Shown: piece after piece, positions 9,233 through 19,068 of the stretch
How the letters are laid out: each line of letters starts with the position of its first letter
Position numbering within the stretch: the stretch's first letter is position 1
Assembly (NCBI RefSeq): GCF_030158565.1
Contig: NZ_JAOASQ010000023.1
Span: 124,001-188,000, forward strand
Direction of reading: 5' to 3'
DNA: 64,000 nt
Source: Limnohabitans sp.
GTDB lineage: Bacteria > Pseudomonadota > Gammaproteobacteria > Burkholderiales > Burkholderiaceae_C
Notes under the pieces: model-generated
Database searches by the model: none
Seen by the model: the letters and a program-made list of their open reading frames with translations, nothing else
Told to the model about the DNA's origin: nothing
Translations under genes and position numbers: made by a program

Positions 9233-10189
9233 TCATTCGGCCACGATGCCACGGGCCTTGATGATGCGCGCCCAGGTTTGGGTTTCGGCCTTGATGTGGG
9301 CGGCAAACTCGGCAGGCTTTTGCGTGGCATCGCTCAGGCCCTGGGCGCGCAGTTGCTCACGCACGGCAGGCTGGGCCAAAATTTCTGCGGCATCTTTGGC
9401 CAGTTGTTCAGCCAGCGCAGCAGGCGTGCCCGCCGGGGCCAACAAGCCATACCAGGAGGTGACCACCACGCCGCTGACGCCCTGCTCGGCCAGGGTCGGA
9501 ATTTCTGGCGCCACCGAGGTGCGTGCCGTGTCTGTCAGGCCCAGGGCCAGCAATTTGCCGCTCTTGATGTGGGCCAAGGTGGCGGGCAAGTTGCTGAACA
9601 TCAGGGGCACGGTGCCGCCCAACACATCGTTGAGCGCAGGCCCGGTGCCTTTGTAGGGCACATGCAGCAAATCGGTCTCGGTCTGTTGCTTGAACAATTC
9701 ACCGGCCAAATGCAAACCACTGCCAATGCCCGGCGAGGCATACGACAAACTGCCCGGCCGCGCCTTGGCCTGCGCCAACAAGTCGCGCACGCTGCCCAAT
9801 TTGGTTTGCGCATTCGCCACCAGCACGTTCGGAGCCTTGGCCAACATGGTGATGGGCACAAAGTCGCGCTCGATGTTGAACGGGAAATTGGGCATCAGTG
9901 TCGGGTTGATGGTCAGGTTGCCTGCAGGCACCACCAGCAGCGTCTTGCCGTCGGGCTTGGCGCGCTTGACCTTGTCGATGCCCAGATTGCCAGCCGCACC
10001 AGGCAGGTTCTCGACCACCGCCGTGAGGCCGGTTTTCTTTTGCAGACCATCGGCCAGGATGCGCGAGAGCACATCGACCGGACCGCCAGGTGGAAACGGG
10101 GCGACGATGGTCATGCGCTCTTGCGCACTGGCTGACATGGCCACCAGGCACACGGCGACGCCGACCGCTTTCAAAAACCATTTTTTCAT
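9233..10189 (-). CDS. Bug/TctC family tripartite tricarboxylate transporter substrate-binding protein
   Basis: MKKWFLKAVGVAVCLVAMSASAQERMTIVAPFPPGGPVDVLSRILADGLQKKTG...VENLPGAAGNLG. Confidence 0.92.
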   Translation of the reverse strand: MKKWFLKAVGVAVCLVAMSASAQERMTIVAPFPPGGPVDVLSRILADGLQKKTGLTAVVENLPGAAGNLGIDKVKRAKPDGKTLLVVPAGNLTINPTLMPNFPFNIERDFVPITMLAKAPNVLVANAQTKLGSVRDLLAQAKARPGSLSYASPGIGSGLHLAGELFKQQTETDLLHVPYKGTGPALNDVLGGTVPLMFSNLPATLAHIKSGKLLALGLTDTARTSVAPEIPTLAEQGVSGVVVTSWYGLLAPAGTPAALAEQLAKDAAEILAQPAVREQLRAQGLSDATQKPAEFAAHIKAETQTWARIIKARGIVAE

Positions 10190-11658
10190 GACAAGGCCCA
10201 AGGCATGGGGGCATCGTTCATGCCCCAGTAGAAACTCTTTTGCGTGGTGTATTCCAAAATACCCTGACGCCCTTTTTCGCGGCCCGTGCCGCTGAGCTTG
10301 ACGCCCCCAAACGGCGTGCTCACCGAAAACAACTTGTAGGTGTTGACCCACACGGTGCCCGTCTGCAAGGCCCGGCCGATGCGCCAGGCGGCTTTGTAGT
10401 CACGTGTCCAGATGCCCGAGGCCAGGCCGTAATCGTTGTCGTTGCACTGCGCGATCAGGTCGGCCTCATCGGACCAGGGCAGCAGCGCCAGCACCGGTCC
10501 AAAAATCTCCTCACGGCACATGCGCGCGGTGTTGGGCAAGCCTTCGATCACCGTGGGTTGGTAGTAACTGCCCTGGTCGTAATACCCCCCTTGGGGGCGT
10601 GCCCCGCCACACAAGACCCGGCCGCCTTCGTCGCGGCCCAGTTGCACATAGCGTTCCACCGAATCGCGGTGGCCCCGGTTAACCAGCGGGCCCATGTGGG
10701 TCGTCTCCAGTGCCGGATCGGCGACACGCAAACCCTTCACGGCAGCCAGCAGGCGCGACTTGAATGCCTCATAGACCGCGGCATGCACAAAGGCCCGCGA
10801 GCCTGCAATGCAGGACTCGCCCGAGGAACTGAAGATGCCGTAAATCACGCCCGCCACCGCGTGGTCCAAGTCAGCATCCGCACACACAATGGTCGGCGAT
10901 TTGCCGCCCAGCTCCAGCGAGGTCGGCATCAGCTTGTCAGCCGCCAGCCGCTGAATGCCCATGCCGACATTCGTGCCACCCGTGAAAGCGATGCGTTTGA
11001 CCAGCGGGTGGCGCACCAGCGCATCGCCCACCACCGAGCCCTTGCCGGGCAACACGCTGACGATGCCGTCGGGCACGCCCGACTGCTGTGCAATGCGGGC
11101 CAGCTCGATGGCCATGCGCGGCGTGATTTCGGCCGGTTTGATGACGATGGCGCAACCGGCTGCCAGCGCCGGGGCCATTTTCTGGGCCTCGCTGGCGATC
11201 GGTGAATTCCAGGGCGTGATGGCCCCCACCACACCCAGCGGCTCGTGCACACTCATCGTCAAATAATCACCCCGAGTGGGCGTGACCGCGTCTTCCCAGG
11301 TCTCGGCAGCGGCTGCAAAAAACTGGAAGGTGCCCGCCGCGCTGGCCACCAGCGCCCGACATTCCTTGATGGGTTTGCCGTTGTCCAGGCGCTGCAGTTG
11401 CGCCAGGCTTTCGGCTTGCTCACGAATACCTTGCGCGATGCGGTGCAACACACCGGCGCGTTCATGCGGCATGCGCATGGCCCAAGCCGGTTGCAAGCGG
11501 GCCTTTTCGGCCGCTTGCACGGCTTCGTCCACATCGGCCACGGTGGCGGCATGCAGCTGGGCGACCACCGATCCGTCGTGCGGGTATTCGGTGGTGTAAG
11601 ACGGCCCCGAGGCATCACGCCAGCGACCGGCAAGCAAAGTCTGGATGTGTTCTGTCAT
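10186..11658 (-). CDS. Aldehyde dehydrogenase
   Basis: ITPWNSPIASEAQKMAPALAAGC, LELGGKSPTIVCADADLD, SSSGESCIAGSR. Confidence 0.93.
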   Translation of the reverse strand: MTEHIQTLLAGRWRDASGPSYTTEYPHDGSVVAQLHAATVADVDEAVQAAEKARLQPAWAMRMPHERAGVLHRIAQGIREQAESLAQLQRLDNGKPIKECRALVASAAGTFQFFAAAAETWEDAVTPTRGDYLTMSVHEPLGVVGAITPWNSPIASEAQKMAPALAAGCAIVIKPAEITPRMAIELARIAQQSGVPDGIVSVLPGKGSVVGDALVRHPLVKRIAFTGGTNVGMGIQRLAADKLMPTSLELGGKSPTIVCADADLDHAVAGVIYGIFSSSGESCIAGSRAFVHAAVYEAFKSRLLAAVKGLRVADPALETTHMGPLVNRGHRDSVERYVQLGRDEGGRVLCGGARPQGGYYDQGSYYQPTVIEGLPNTARMCREEIFGPVLALLPWSDEADLIAQCNDNDYGLASGIWTRDYKAAWRIGRALQTGTVWVNTYKLFSVSTPFGGVKLSGTGREKGRQGILEYTTQKSFYWGMNDAPMPWALS

Positions 11659-11670
11659 GGCGGTTCCGGG

Positions 11671-12465
11671 TCAAATCGTCACGCTGGCCGTGCGGTTGTG
11701 CAAAAAGCGCAAGGCCGACAGCACCGTGAGCGCCGAGGTTTTGGGGTTGTCGGCCAAGGGCTTGCCACACATGCGCACCTGCATCTCGCCAAAGGCACCG
11801 TGGGCTTCGATCTCGTGGATGTTTTCGGTCACGGTCGGGTCCGCGATCAGGCGCACCTGCGTGTGGTCCAGCCCCAGACCTGCCAGCGACAAAGTGGCCG
11901 CCACGTTGGCATTCTTGGGGTACAGCCGCGCCGCTTCGCGGGCCGTGGCCTGCAAAATCACCGTGGGTTCAGTCAGGGTGTCGAGGTTCACCACCTGCTC
12001 GGCCGGTGAGCCGCGCCAGCCCGAAGGCGGCTTGCGGCCAATGTAAGTCACACTGTCCAGCCCGGCCTGGCGCGCTGCGGCCAGCGCATCGATGCCGCCA
12101 ATGGCCCCGGCCAGCAAATGCAGCTGCGTGCCGCCTTGCTCAGCCGCAGCCTGCAATTGCTCGGGCAGACCGGGTGCAGACATCGCGCCGATCGACAAAA
12201 CCGCACATTCGACGCCGCGCTGCAAAGCGGGCAAAATGTGGGCCGTCAAGGCCGTGTGCCCCGCGCACTCGAGCACCAATGGCGTACCGTGCGGGACCTG
12301 GTGCGTGACCGTCACGCCCGCCCCCAGCTCAGCCTGCAAAGCGGCCGCTTTGCCCTCAGACACCACAATGTGCGTGATGCGCACGCCTGCATGCCCTTGC
12401 ATGCGCTGGTAGACCGAGCGGCCAATGGCCCCAAATCCGATGAGGGTGAGTTCCTGGGTGCGCAT
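11671..12465 (-). CDS. Aspartate dehydrogenase-like protein (NadX family)
   Basis: MRTQELTLIGFGAIGRSVYQRMQ..., AGAIGGIDALAAARQAGLDSVTYIGRKPPSGWRGSPAEQ...NANVAATLSLAGLGLDHTQVRLIADPTVTENIHEIEAHGAFGEM. Confidence 0.87.
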   Translation of the reverse strand: MRTQELTLIGFGAIGRSVYQRMQGHAGVRITHIVVSEGKAAALQAELGAGVTVTHQVPHGTPLVLECAGHTALTAHILPALQRGVECAVLSIGAMSAPGLPEQLQAAAEQGGTQLHLLAGAIGGIDALAAARQAGLDSVTYIGRKPPSGWRGSPAEQVVNLDTLTEPTVILQATAREAARLYPKNANVAATLSLAGLGLDHTQVRLIADPTVTENIHEIEAHGAFGEMQVRMCGKPLADNPKTSALTVLSALRFLHNRTASVTI

Positions 12466-12468
12466 GGC

Positions 12469-14133
12469 TCAATCCGTCTTCTTGGGCGGACCGGCAAACT
12501 TGACCGGGAAAGCCCCCCAAGCGGCCATGTCCACCTCGACCACCACCGGGCCGGGTGTTTGCAGAGCCTGGCGCAACACGCTTTCCGTCTGCGCCGGGTC
12601 GCTGAGCTTGTGATGCGTCACCTGCAAGCTGGCGCAAAACTGCGCGAAGTCGGGGTTGTGCAGCTCCACATAGCAATGGCGGCTGCCGTACACCGCATCC
12701 TGAATGTTCCTGATCACGCCATAGCGGCTGTCGTTCATCAGCAGCACCAGCATGTCGGCGCGCTCTTGCGCTGCACAGGCGAGCTCGCCCACGTTGAGCA
12801 TAAAGCCGCCATCGCCCGCCATCACCACCGTCTTGCGGCCCAAAGCGTGTTCCTGGTTGGCCAGCGCCACGCCAATGCCCATGGCCAGACCTTGACCGAT
12901 GCCGCCCCCCAACGCATGCACACCGGCACGCGGATGGTCCAGCAACGGTGCGCGGTTGCCCCACATGGTGTTGGACAAAGTGATGTCACGCACCCACCAC
13001 AGGGCTTTGCCTGCCGTGGCTTGCAAGGTGTTCTTGAGCTTGACGTAAGGGCCCAAAGTGCTGTCCACCAGCACCTCGGCTTGGCGACGGGTGTTTTGCA
13101 GATCGGTCAGGAACGCCGGATCGGTCTGCATGCGCCCTTGCAGCGCATCGGCCAGGGCGTTCAGGGTCAGGGCGGCATCGCCTTGCACAAAGTATTCGCT
13201 GTCGTAGGCCCGGTTTTGGGTCAGCGCGTTGGCATCGATGCGAAAACGGTGTGCGGGCAATTGCAGCTTGTACGTCAGGGTCTCGTTGCTGCGCAGGCGT
13301 GAGCCCACCACCAGCAAGGCATCAACCGACTGGTAAAAGGCCTCGCTGGGTTTTTGTAAGTTGTACGAGCCCAGGCTGGCCGGGTGGTCTTCGGCCAACA
13401 CGCCGCGCCCCTGCACCGAGGTGACCACACCCCAACCCATGGCCACCAGCCTCTGCACGGCAGCGCTTGCGCCCCGGGCTCCACCGCCCAGCCACAGCAA
13501 AGGGCGTTTTTTGCTGGCCAGTTGCTCAGCCAGCGCCTGCACCGCCTCAGGCGACGGGGCCAGTGGGGCCACAGGCAAAGGCATCAGGTCAGCGGGCAAA
13601 GGCAGGCGCATGGCCTGTACATCGATCGGAATTTCGATGCTCACCGGGCCGCAGGGTGGCGTGAAAGCCAAACGCACGGCCTCGCGCAAAGTGGCCAGCG
13701 CGGTCTCTGGGTTGCGGATGCGAAACGCCTCCTTGCCCACAGACTTGAGCATGGCCAGCTGCGCCGGATGCTCGTGGATGAAACCCAGATCGCGGTCAAT
13801 AAACTCCGACTCGATCTGACCGGTCAGGTGCAACATCGGCGTGCCTGCCGTGATGGCCTCGACCATGGCCCCCGCCGCATTGCCGCAACCGGTGCCGGTG
13901 CTGGTCACGCACACACCCAGCACGCCGCTGACGCGGGCGGCTGCATCGGCCATGTTGCAGGCCCCGGCTTCGCCGCGGGCCGACACAAAACGGATCTGCC
14001 CGCGCGTGTGGAAAGCGTCCAGGATCGGCATGTTGTGGATGGAGATCACGCCATAGGCGGTCTTGACCTGGCATGCTTCCAGGAATCGGGCGATCAGTTC
14101 GCCCACGGTGATGGTGACAGGGGATGTGTTCAT
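12469..14133 (-). CDS. Thiamine pyrophosphate-dependent enzyme (acetolactate synthase/benzoylformate decarboxylase-like)
   Basis: MNTSPVTITVGELIARFLEACQVKTAYGVISIHNMPILDAF...; TPP-binding GDGGFMLNVGELACAAQE...LLMNDSRYGVIRNIQD. Confidence 0.9.
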   Translation of the reverse strand: MNTSPVTITVGELIARFLEACQVKTAYGVISIHNMPILDAFHTRGQIRFVSARGEAGACNMADAAARVSGVLGVCVTSTGTGCGNAAGAMVEAITAGTPMLHLTGQIESEFIDRDLGFIHEHPAQLAMLKSVGKEAFRIRNPETALATLREAVRLAFTPPCGPVSIEIPIDVQAMRLPLPADLMPLPVAPLAPSPEAVQALAEQLASKKRPLLWLGGGARGASAAVQRLVAMGWGVVTSVQGRGVLAEDHPASLGSYNLQKPSEAFYQSVDALLVVGSRLRSNETLTYKLQLPAHRFRIDANALTQNRAYDSEYFVQGDAALTLNALADALQGRMQTDPAFLTDLQNTRRQAEVLVDSTLGPYVKLKNTLQATAGKALWWVRDITLSNTMWGNRAPLLDHPRAGVHALGGGIGQGLAMGIGVALANQEHALGRKTVVMAGDGGFMLNVGELACAAQERADMLVLLMNDSRYGVIRNIQDAVYGSRHCYVELHNPDFAQFCASLQVTHHKLSDPAQTESVLRQALQTPGPVVVEVDMAAWGAFPVKFAGPPKKTD

Positions 14134-14960
14134 GCGGATTTCTTGTCCTTGGTTTTGGCTGGCCAGCCGCCACGTTGCGGCAGATGGCTCAAGCGTTCGG
14201 TCATCTGGGCTGCCGCCGCCATGACCATGTCGACCAGCGGCATCAGGGCCTCGTCTTCGATGCGCTGTGAGGGCACCGAAATGCTGATGGCGCAAGCGAC
14301 ACGGCCTTGTTCATTGAAGACGGGTGCGGCAATGGTGGAGATGCCAGTTTCGTAGCCGCCCATGCTCACGCCATAGCCACGCTCGCGGTCCTGATCGATC
14401 AGGGCTTTGAGGTCTTTGAGTGTGGTGGGCGTCTTGGGGGTGTAGGCGGGCAACACCGATTCGGGGTACAGGGCAGACAACTCTTTCAGATCTATGTCCG
14501 ACAGCAAACTGCGGCCCAGCACCGTGGCGTGCGCGGGCAAACGCGCACCCACCTGGATGGAGTGGAACATGGCGTTGCCACCGGCGGCCTTGGCGATGAA
14601 CACCACATCGCGGGCATCGCGCACCACCACATGGGCCGAGAAGCCGCAGCGGTCACGCAACTCCTCGATCACGGGACGCCCCACCTCGGTCAACTCCATC
14701 GAAGCCAACAACTCAAAACCCAATCGCAGCACCGACAAACCCAGCTTGTAACTCACGCCGTCAGGACAGCGCTCCAGAAACCCGCTTTGCTCCAGCGTGA
14801 ACAGCATGCGAAACACCGAGGCCCTGGGCAAGCCCATGCGGCGCGAGAGTTCAGCCCCGCTGAGTTCGCGCTCATCGCGGTTGAATTGCATCAGCAACTG
14901 CAGGCCGCGTGCGAGGCCGGGCACGGTGTAACGGTCTTCGTTGGGGTTCTTGTCGGTCAT
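14130..14960 (-). CDS. IclR family transcriptional regulator
   Basis: VPGLARGLQLLMQFNRDERELSGAELSRRMGLPRASVFRMLFTLEQSGFLER HTH; C-terminal IclR effector domain with GYGVSMGGYETGISTIAAPVF. Confidence 0.92.
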   Translation of the reverse strand: MTDKNPNEDRYTVPGLARGLQLLMQFNRDERELSGAELSRRMGLPRASVFRMLFTLEQSGFLERCPDGVSYKLGLSVLRLGFELLASMELTEVGRPVIEELRDRCGFSAHVVVRDARDVVFIAKAAGGNAMFHSIQVGARLPAHATVLGRSLLSDIDLKELSALYPESVLPAYTPKTPTTLKDLKALIDQDRERGYGVSMGGYETGISTIAAPVFNEQGRVACAISISVPSQRIEDEALMPLVDMVMAAAAQMTERLSHLPQRGGWPAKTKDKKSA

Positions 14961-14969
14961 AGGTTCACT

Positions 14970-15809
14970 TCAGGCCAGCGCTGGCAGGCCCAGCAAGGGG
15001 TTCACGACAGCCGCTGCCTCCAGCGGGCAGGCATGGCCCACCGGCCCCAGGCTGATGCGCTCATGCGCCACATCCAGCGCCAGCGCATGGCACGCGGCGG
15101 GCGTGGTGACGGTGTCTTCGTCTCCGCTGGCAATGGCCAAGGGACCGGTCCAGGTTTTCAGATCCTGCGCGAGTCGGCCTTGGCCCAGCATCTGCACCGC
15201 CTGGGTGTAGCCCGCCGGGTCAATTTGGGCCATGGTCTCGCGCACGGCCTCTTGCAGCGCAGGGGCCGCCTGTGGCGACAGCATGGCTGCACTCCGGGCA
15301 TTGGCCATGCCGATGGGGCCCAGTTGCTGCAAGTTGGACAGACGGCCTTGGACCACACGTGCGCGCTCTGCATCGGGTGCATCGCCGTAGCCTCTGGCGG
15401 GTGCCAGCAGCAGCAAACGGCTCACGCGGTTAGGCTGCAAGCGGGCGGCGCTGGCCGCCATCAAAGCCCCGAGCGAGTGACCTGCGAGCACCACCGGCTG
15501 CGTGACGTACAAGGCATCCAGCCAAGCCCACAAGCGTTCGGCATAGTCTTGGGCGTGCGGCTCAGCCATAGGCAAGTGGCTGCTGCGGCCATAGCCCGGT
15601 GCATCCCAGGCCAAGACGCGCACATCGTGCCTGCCCACAGCCGCACCCAGCTGGTAAGCCCAGCTGGCCGAGGCTGAACCAATGCCATGCAGCAGCACAT
15701 GCGTGACCTGTGGCCCCGCACCGGCACTGCGAAACTGGATCGGCCCAAGTGGCGTGTCCACCAGGGACCGCACCACCCCCGACAAAGCGTCTTGAGGACT
15801 CAGTGGCAT
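14970..15809 (-). CDS. Alpha/beta fold hydrolase
   Basis: VTHVLLHGIGSASASWAYQLGA...VLAGHSLGALMAASAARLQP...GPVGHACPLEAAAVVN. Confidence 0.9.
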   Translation of the reverse strand: MPLSPQDALSGVVRSLVDTPLGPIQFRSAGAGPQVTHVLLHGIGSASASWAYQLGAAVGRHDVRVLAWDAPGYGRSSHLPMAEPHAQDYAERLWAWLDALYVTQPVVLAGHSLGALMAASAARLQPNRVSRLLLLAPARGYGDAPDAERARVVQGRLSNLQQLGPIGMANARSAAMLSPQAAPALQEAVRETMAQIDPAGYTQAVQMLGQGRLAQDLKTWTGPLAIASGDEDTVTTPAACHALALDVAHERISLGPVGHACPLEAAAVVNPLLGLPALA

Positions 15810-15810
15810 G

Positions 15811-16416
15811 TCAGCGCTTGATTTTGGCCAAGGGGGAATCGGGTGGGTACACCGGCGTGATCGGCTTGGGCGCGCCCAACATCACGCACATCAGGGCGTC
15901 TTCGTCACCGATGTTTTGTTCTTCGCGGTAAACGCCAGGCGGCACCGAGATCAGGTCACGTTCGCCCAGCGTGGCTTCCCAGCGCTGGCCGTCTTTTTCG
16001 CAAACGACCTTCATGGCCCCGCGCAGAACAAAGAAGATCTCCTCCACGTCGTAATGGATGTGCGATGGGCCAATGCCGCCGGCAGGAATCACCATGGTCG
16101 AAAACGTGAAGTGGGCCGACGGCACGGTGTTGCCATCCTTGTCCACGCCTGTGCCGCCCGTGCCCACGTAGCGCATCTGGGCGCGGCGGTATTTGGGGTC
16201 AAAGTCGGCCTGGAACTTGAGCGCATCCCAGTCGTAACGGCGTGTGGACTTGCGGGCCACTCGGCTTTCCATCCAATCGTCAAAACTCTGTCCGTTTTTT
16301 TGCAGCATGCTGGCCTGGATCGCCATCTCGGGCGGAATCTGCGGATTGAGCAAACCGTTTTCGTTGAAATGGGGCTGGTTGGCAGCCTCCAGAACTTTCT
16401 TGCTGTGCGCGTCCAT
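15811..16416 (-). CDS. Cupin domain-containing protein
   Basis: IPAGGIGPSHIHYDVEEIFFVLRGAMKVVCEKDGQ...GERDLISVPPGVYREEQNIG. Confidence 0.88.
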   Translation of the reverse strand: MDAHSKKVLEAANQPHFNENGLLNPQIPPEMAIQASMLQKNGQSFDDWMESRVARKSTRRYDWDALKFQADFDPKYRRAQMRYVGTGGTGVDKDGNTVPSAHFTFSTMVIPAGGIGPSHIHYDVEEIFFVLRGAMKVVCEKDGQRWEATLGERDLISVPPGVYREEQNIGDEDALMCVMLGAPKPITPVYPPDSPLAKIKR

Positions 16417-16430
16417 GGTTTTTCCTTCGT

Positions 16431-17180
16431 TCAATGCATGACAAAGCCGCCGTTGACCGGCAGCAACTGGCCCGTGATGAAACCGCTGCCCTGCGTCAGC
16501 AGGAACAGGGCCGCAGCGTTCACGTCATCGGGCATCTGCGGGCGCTGGATGGCCCGCCCGTTCAGGTAATGGTCGTGCCGATCTTGCGGCACATATTCGG
16601 TGGCCTCCACCAAGGTCAGACCCGGGGCGATGGCGTTCACAGTGATGGATTCGGCCCCCAGCTCACGGGCCATCGAACGGGTCATGGCGATGACCGCACC
16701 TTTGCTGGCGGCATACGCCATCAACCGGGGCGCACCCCACAAGGCGGTGTCCGATGCCAGATTCACCACGCGGCCCCGCCCGCTGGCAGCCAGGTGCGGC
16801 CGAGCGGCTTTGGTCACCAGCCAGGTGCCGCGCACGTTCACATCCATCACGCGGTCCCACATGTCCAGCGCCAGCTCGTCCATCGTCTTGCCGCCCGAGT
16901 TGGTGATGGCGGCGTTGTTGATCAAGCCGGTCAAGCCGCCCATCGCTTGCGCCGCGGCGTCTACCCCCGACTGGATGCTCACAGGGTCCAGCAACTCCAG
17001 CGGCACATAGCGTGCAGCAGCCCCCAGTTCGGCGGCGAGCGCTTGCCCGCGTTCGTGCAAGACATCGCTGATCACCACTTGCGCACCAGCAGCCACCAGG
17101 GCGCGGACAAAGCTCTCGCCCAGGCCCCGAGCCGAGCCGGTGACCAGCACTTTGCTGCCTTGCAGATTGATTTCTTGCAT
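16431..17180 (-). CDS. SDR family oxidoreductase
   Basis: KVLVTGSARGLGESFVRALVAAG, LINNAAITNSGG, YAASKGAVIAMTRSMAREL. Confidence 0.92.
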   Translation of the reverse strand: MQEINLQGSKVLVTGSARGLGESFVRALVAAGAQVVISDVLHERGQALAAELGAAARYVPLELLDPVSIQSGVDAAAQAMGGLTGLINNAAITNSGGKTMDELALDMWDRVMDVNVRGTWLVTKAARPHLAASGRGRVVNLASDTALWGAPRLMAYAASKGAVIAMTRSMARELGAESITVNAIAPGLTLVEATEYVPQDRHDHYLNGRAIQRPQMPDDVNAAALFLLTQGSGFITGQLLPVNGGFVMH

Positions 17181-17194
17181 CTTCCAGCTTTCTC

Positions 17195-17974
17195 TCAGGC
17201 GCCCGGCCTTTGCGCATTGACGAGGTAATGCAGCACACGCTTTTCAGCGAGGACCACGGCGTAATAAGCCAGGATGCCAATCACGGTGAGCGCACCGATG
17301 ATGACAAATACCCCAGAGGTGTTGCCCTGCCCTTCAAAGAAGACCAGCAAATAGCCCAGCCCCATGTTGCCCCCGACCAGCTCGCCGACCACCACGCCAA
17401 TCACCGCCAGCGTGCTGGCGATGCGCAGGCCAGAAAACAAGGGCGGCAAGGTGGTCGGAAACTCGACCATGCGAAACACCTGGAAACGCGTGGCCGAAAA
17501 CGAACGGGCCAAGTTGATCAGATCGCCATCCATGGCGCGCATGGCCGACAACACGTTGATCAGCACCGGGAAAAACACGATCAACACCGCCACCAAAATC
17601 TTGGGGTAAATCGTGTAGCCCAGCCACATCACAAACAAGGGCGCAAAGGCCACCTTGGGGGCAATTTGCAAAGCCAGCAAATACGGCGACAAGATCGCCT
17701 CGACCCGGGGCGAGATGCCCAGCGCATACCCGATGACCGCACCCAGCGCCGACCCCAGCACAAAGCCAATGACCACCTCAGAAGCCGTGATGCCGGCATG
17801 CCACAGCAAGCGTTCAGCATCCCAGATGCGTGCGCCTTCGGCCATCACCTGGCTGAAGGGGGGCAGCACAAATTGGGGCACGCCCAGCCAGCCAGGCAGG
17901 TACTCCCACATCAGCAGGAACACCACCAGCACCGCCAGGCTCCAAGCCGAGGTCGTCAGTTTTTCTTGGGACAT
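17195..17974 (-). CDS. ABC transporter permease (NitT/TauT/SsuC type)
   Basis: Multi-TM; MWLGYTIYPKILVAVLIVFFPVLINVLSAMRAMDGDLINLARSFSATRFQVFRMVEFPTTLPPLFSGLRIASTLAVIGVVVGE. Confidence 0.92.
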   Translation of the reverse strand: MSQEKLTTSAWSLAVLVVFLLMWEYLPGWLGVPQFVLPPFSQVMAEGARIWDAERLLWHAGITASEVVIGFVLGSALGAVIGYALGISPRVEAILSPYLLALQIAPKVAFAPLFVMWLGYTIYPKILVAVLIVFFPVLINVLSAMRAMDGDLINLARSFSATRFQVFRMVEFPTTLPPLFSGLRIASTLAVIGVVVGELVGGNMGLGYLLVFFEGQGNTSGVFVIIGALTVIGILAYYAVVLAEKRVLHYLVNAQRPGA

Positions 17975-18025
17975 GTGTTTGTCGGTCAATGCGTTGTCAA
18001 GTTGTCGCTCTGCTTATTTCGCGGC

Positions 18026-19027
18026 TTATTTGCCTGTGACAAATTGGTTGGTGTACAGGTCTTTGAGTGGCGTTTCCTTGGGTACAACCGCATTGCTCAC
18101 ATAAAACTTCTGCAGTTCGCCCAAGCGAGCCTCGTCCATTTGGCCGAGCACCTTTTGGTTGGAGTACACGTACTTGTTGTACATCTCGAAAACGTTTTGA
18201 ATGCCAGCTTCCTTGCCTTTGTGCGCAGGCACATGCTGCACATAAGCGGCGGCAGCCTCTTTGGGGTTGGCCATGATGTCTTTCATGCCCTTGAGCGTGG
18301 CACGCACCAGCTTTTGAATCAGCTGCGGATTTTTCTGAATGGTCTCATCAGACGCCAAGATGGCTTGCGCCATGCTTTTGAAATACACATCGGCCGGCAA
18401 GATGTCGACCTGCGCGCCAGCGTCCATGGCGCTCGCAGTCCAGTCGGGCACACCGGCCATGGCCACGGCCTTTTTGGCGGCAAACTGCTGCCACACACCG
18501 GCTGGGCCTGCGGCCTGGATGTTCACATCGTTCTTGGTCAGACCGACTTTGCTGAGCATGCCCAGCAAGGCGTAGTAAGTGGTGTCGGTGTAAGAGATGA
18601 CCGTGACGGTTTTGCCTTTGAGCTCGCGTGGGCTTTCGATTCGCTCATCTTTGTGGCTGACCATCTGCGTCAGCGAGCCCGCGCCCAAGACCGCCACCGC
18701 CTTGATCGGGATGCCCTGCGAACGCGCAATGATGGGGGTATCGCCAATCGCACCGCCGATGACCGCATTGCCCGCACCGACTTGCTTGGCCACGTCCACA
18801 CCACCGCGTGCGGCGACAAACTTCACATCCAGACCCTCGGCTTTGTAATAACCCTTGGCTTGCGCCAGCATCCAGGGGCCAAAAGCCGGCAGTGTGCCGG
18901 GCGCAGGCAAAAGGTAAGTAACTTCTTGCAAAGGCGCTTGTGCCACGGCCGGCAAAGTCACTGAAAGCGCAGCGGCCATCAAACTGGCACAGGTCAGGCG
19001 TTTGCCGATGAAAGATGCTTTTGTCAT
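18026..19027 (-). CDS. ABC transporter substrate-binding protein (NitT/TauT type)
   Basis: Signal peptide, then QEVTYLLPAPGTLPAFGPWMLAQAKGYYKAEGLDVKFVAARGGVDVAKQVGAGNAVIGGA. Confidence 0.9.
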   Translation of the reverse strand: MTKASFIGKRLTCASLMAAALSVTLPAVAQAPLQEVTYLLPAPGTLPAFGPWMLAQAKGYYKAEGLDVKFVAARGGVDVAKQVGAGNAVIGGAIGDTPIIARSQGIPIKAVAVLGAGSLTQMVSHKDERIESPRELKGKTVTVISYTDTTYYALLGMLSKVGLTKNDVNIQAAGPAGVWQQFAAKKAVAMAGVPDWTASAMDAGAQVDILPADVYFKSMAQAILASDETIQKNPQLIQKLVRATLKGMKDIMANPKEAAAAYVQHVPAHKGKEAGIQNVFEMYNKYVYSNQKVLGQMDEARLGELQKFYVSNAVVPKETPLKDLYTNQFVTGK

Positions 19028-19068
19028 ACGTGTCTCCATGGATATCAAGGGGTTAAAACAAACAGGAC

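Noticed and set aside
14307-15677. 456-aa + strand ORF antisense to the IclR and hydrolase genes
   Set aside because: His/Gln/Ala-rich antisense translation with no domain pattern; opposite strand is clearly coding.
18004-18030. cgcggcttatttgcc-type short repeats near the substrate-binding gene
   Set aside because: Too short and degenerate to support a regulatory or repeat call.
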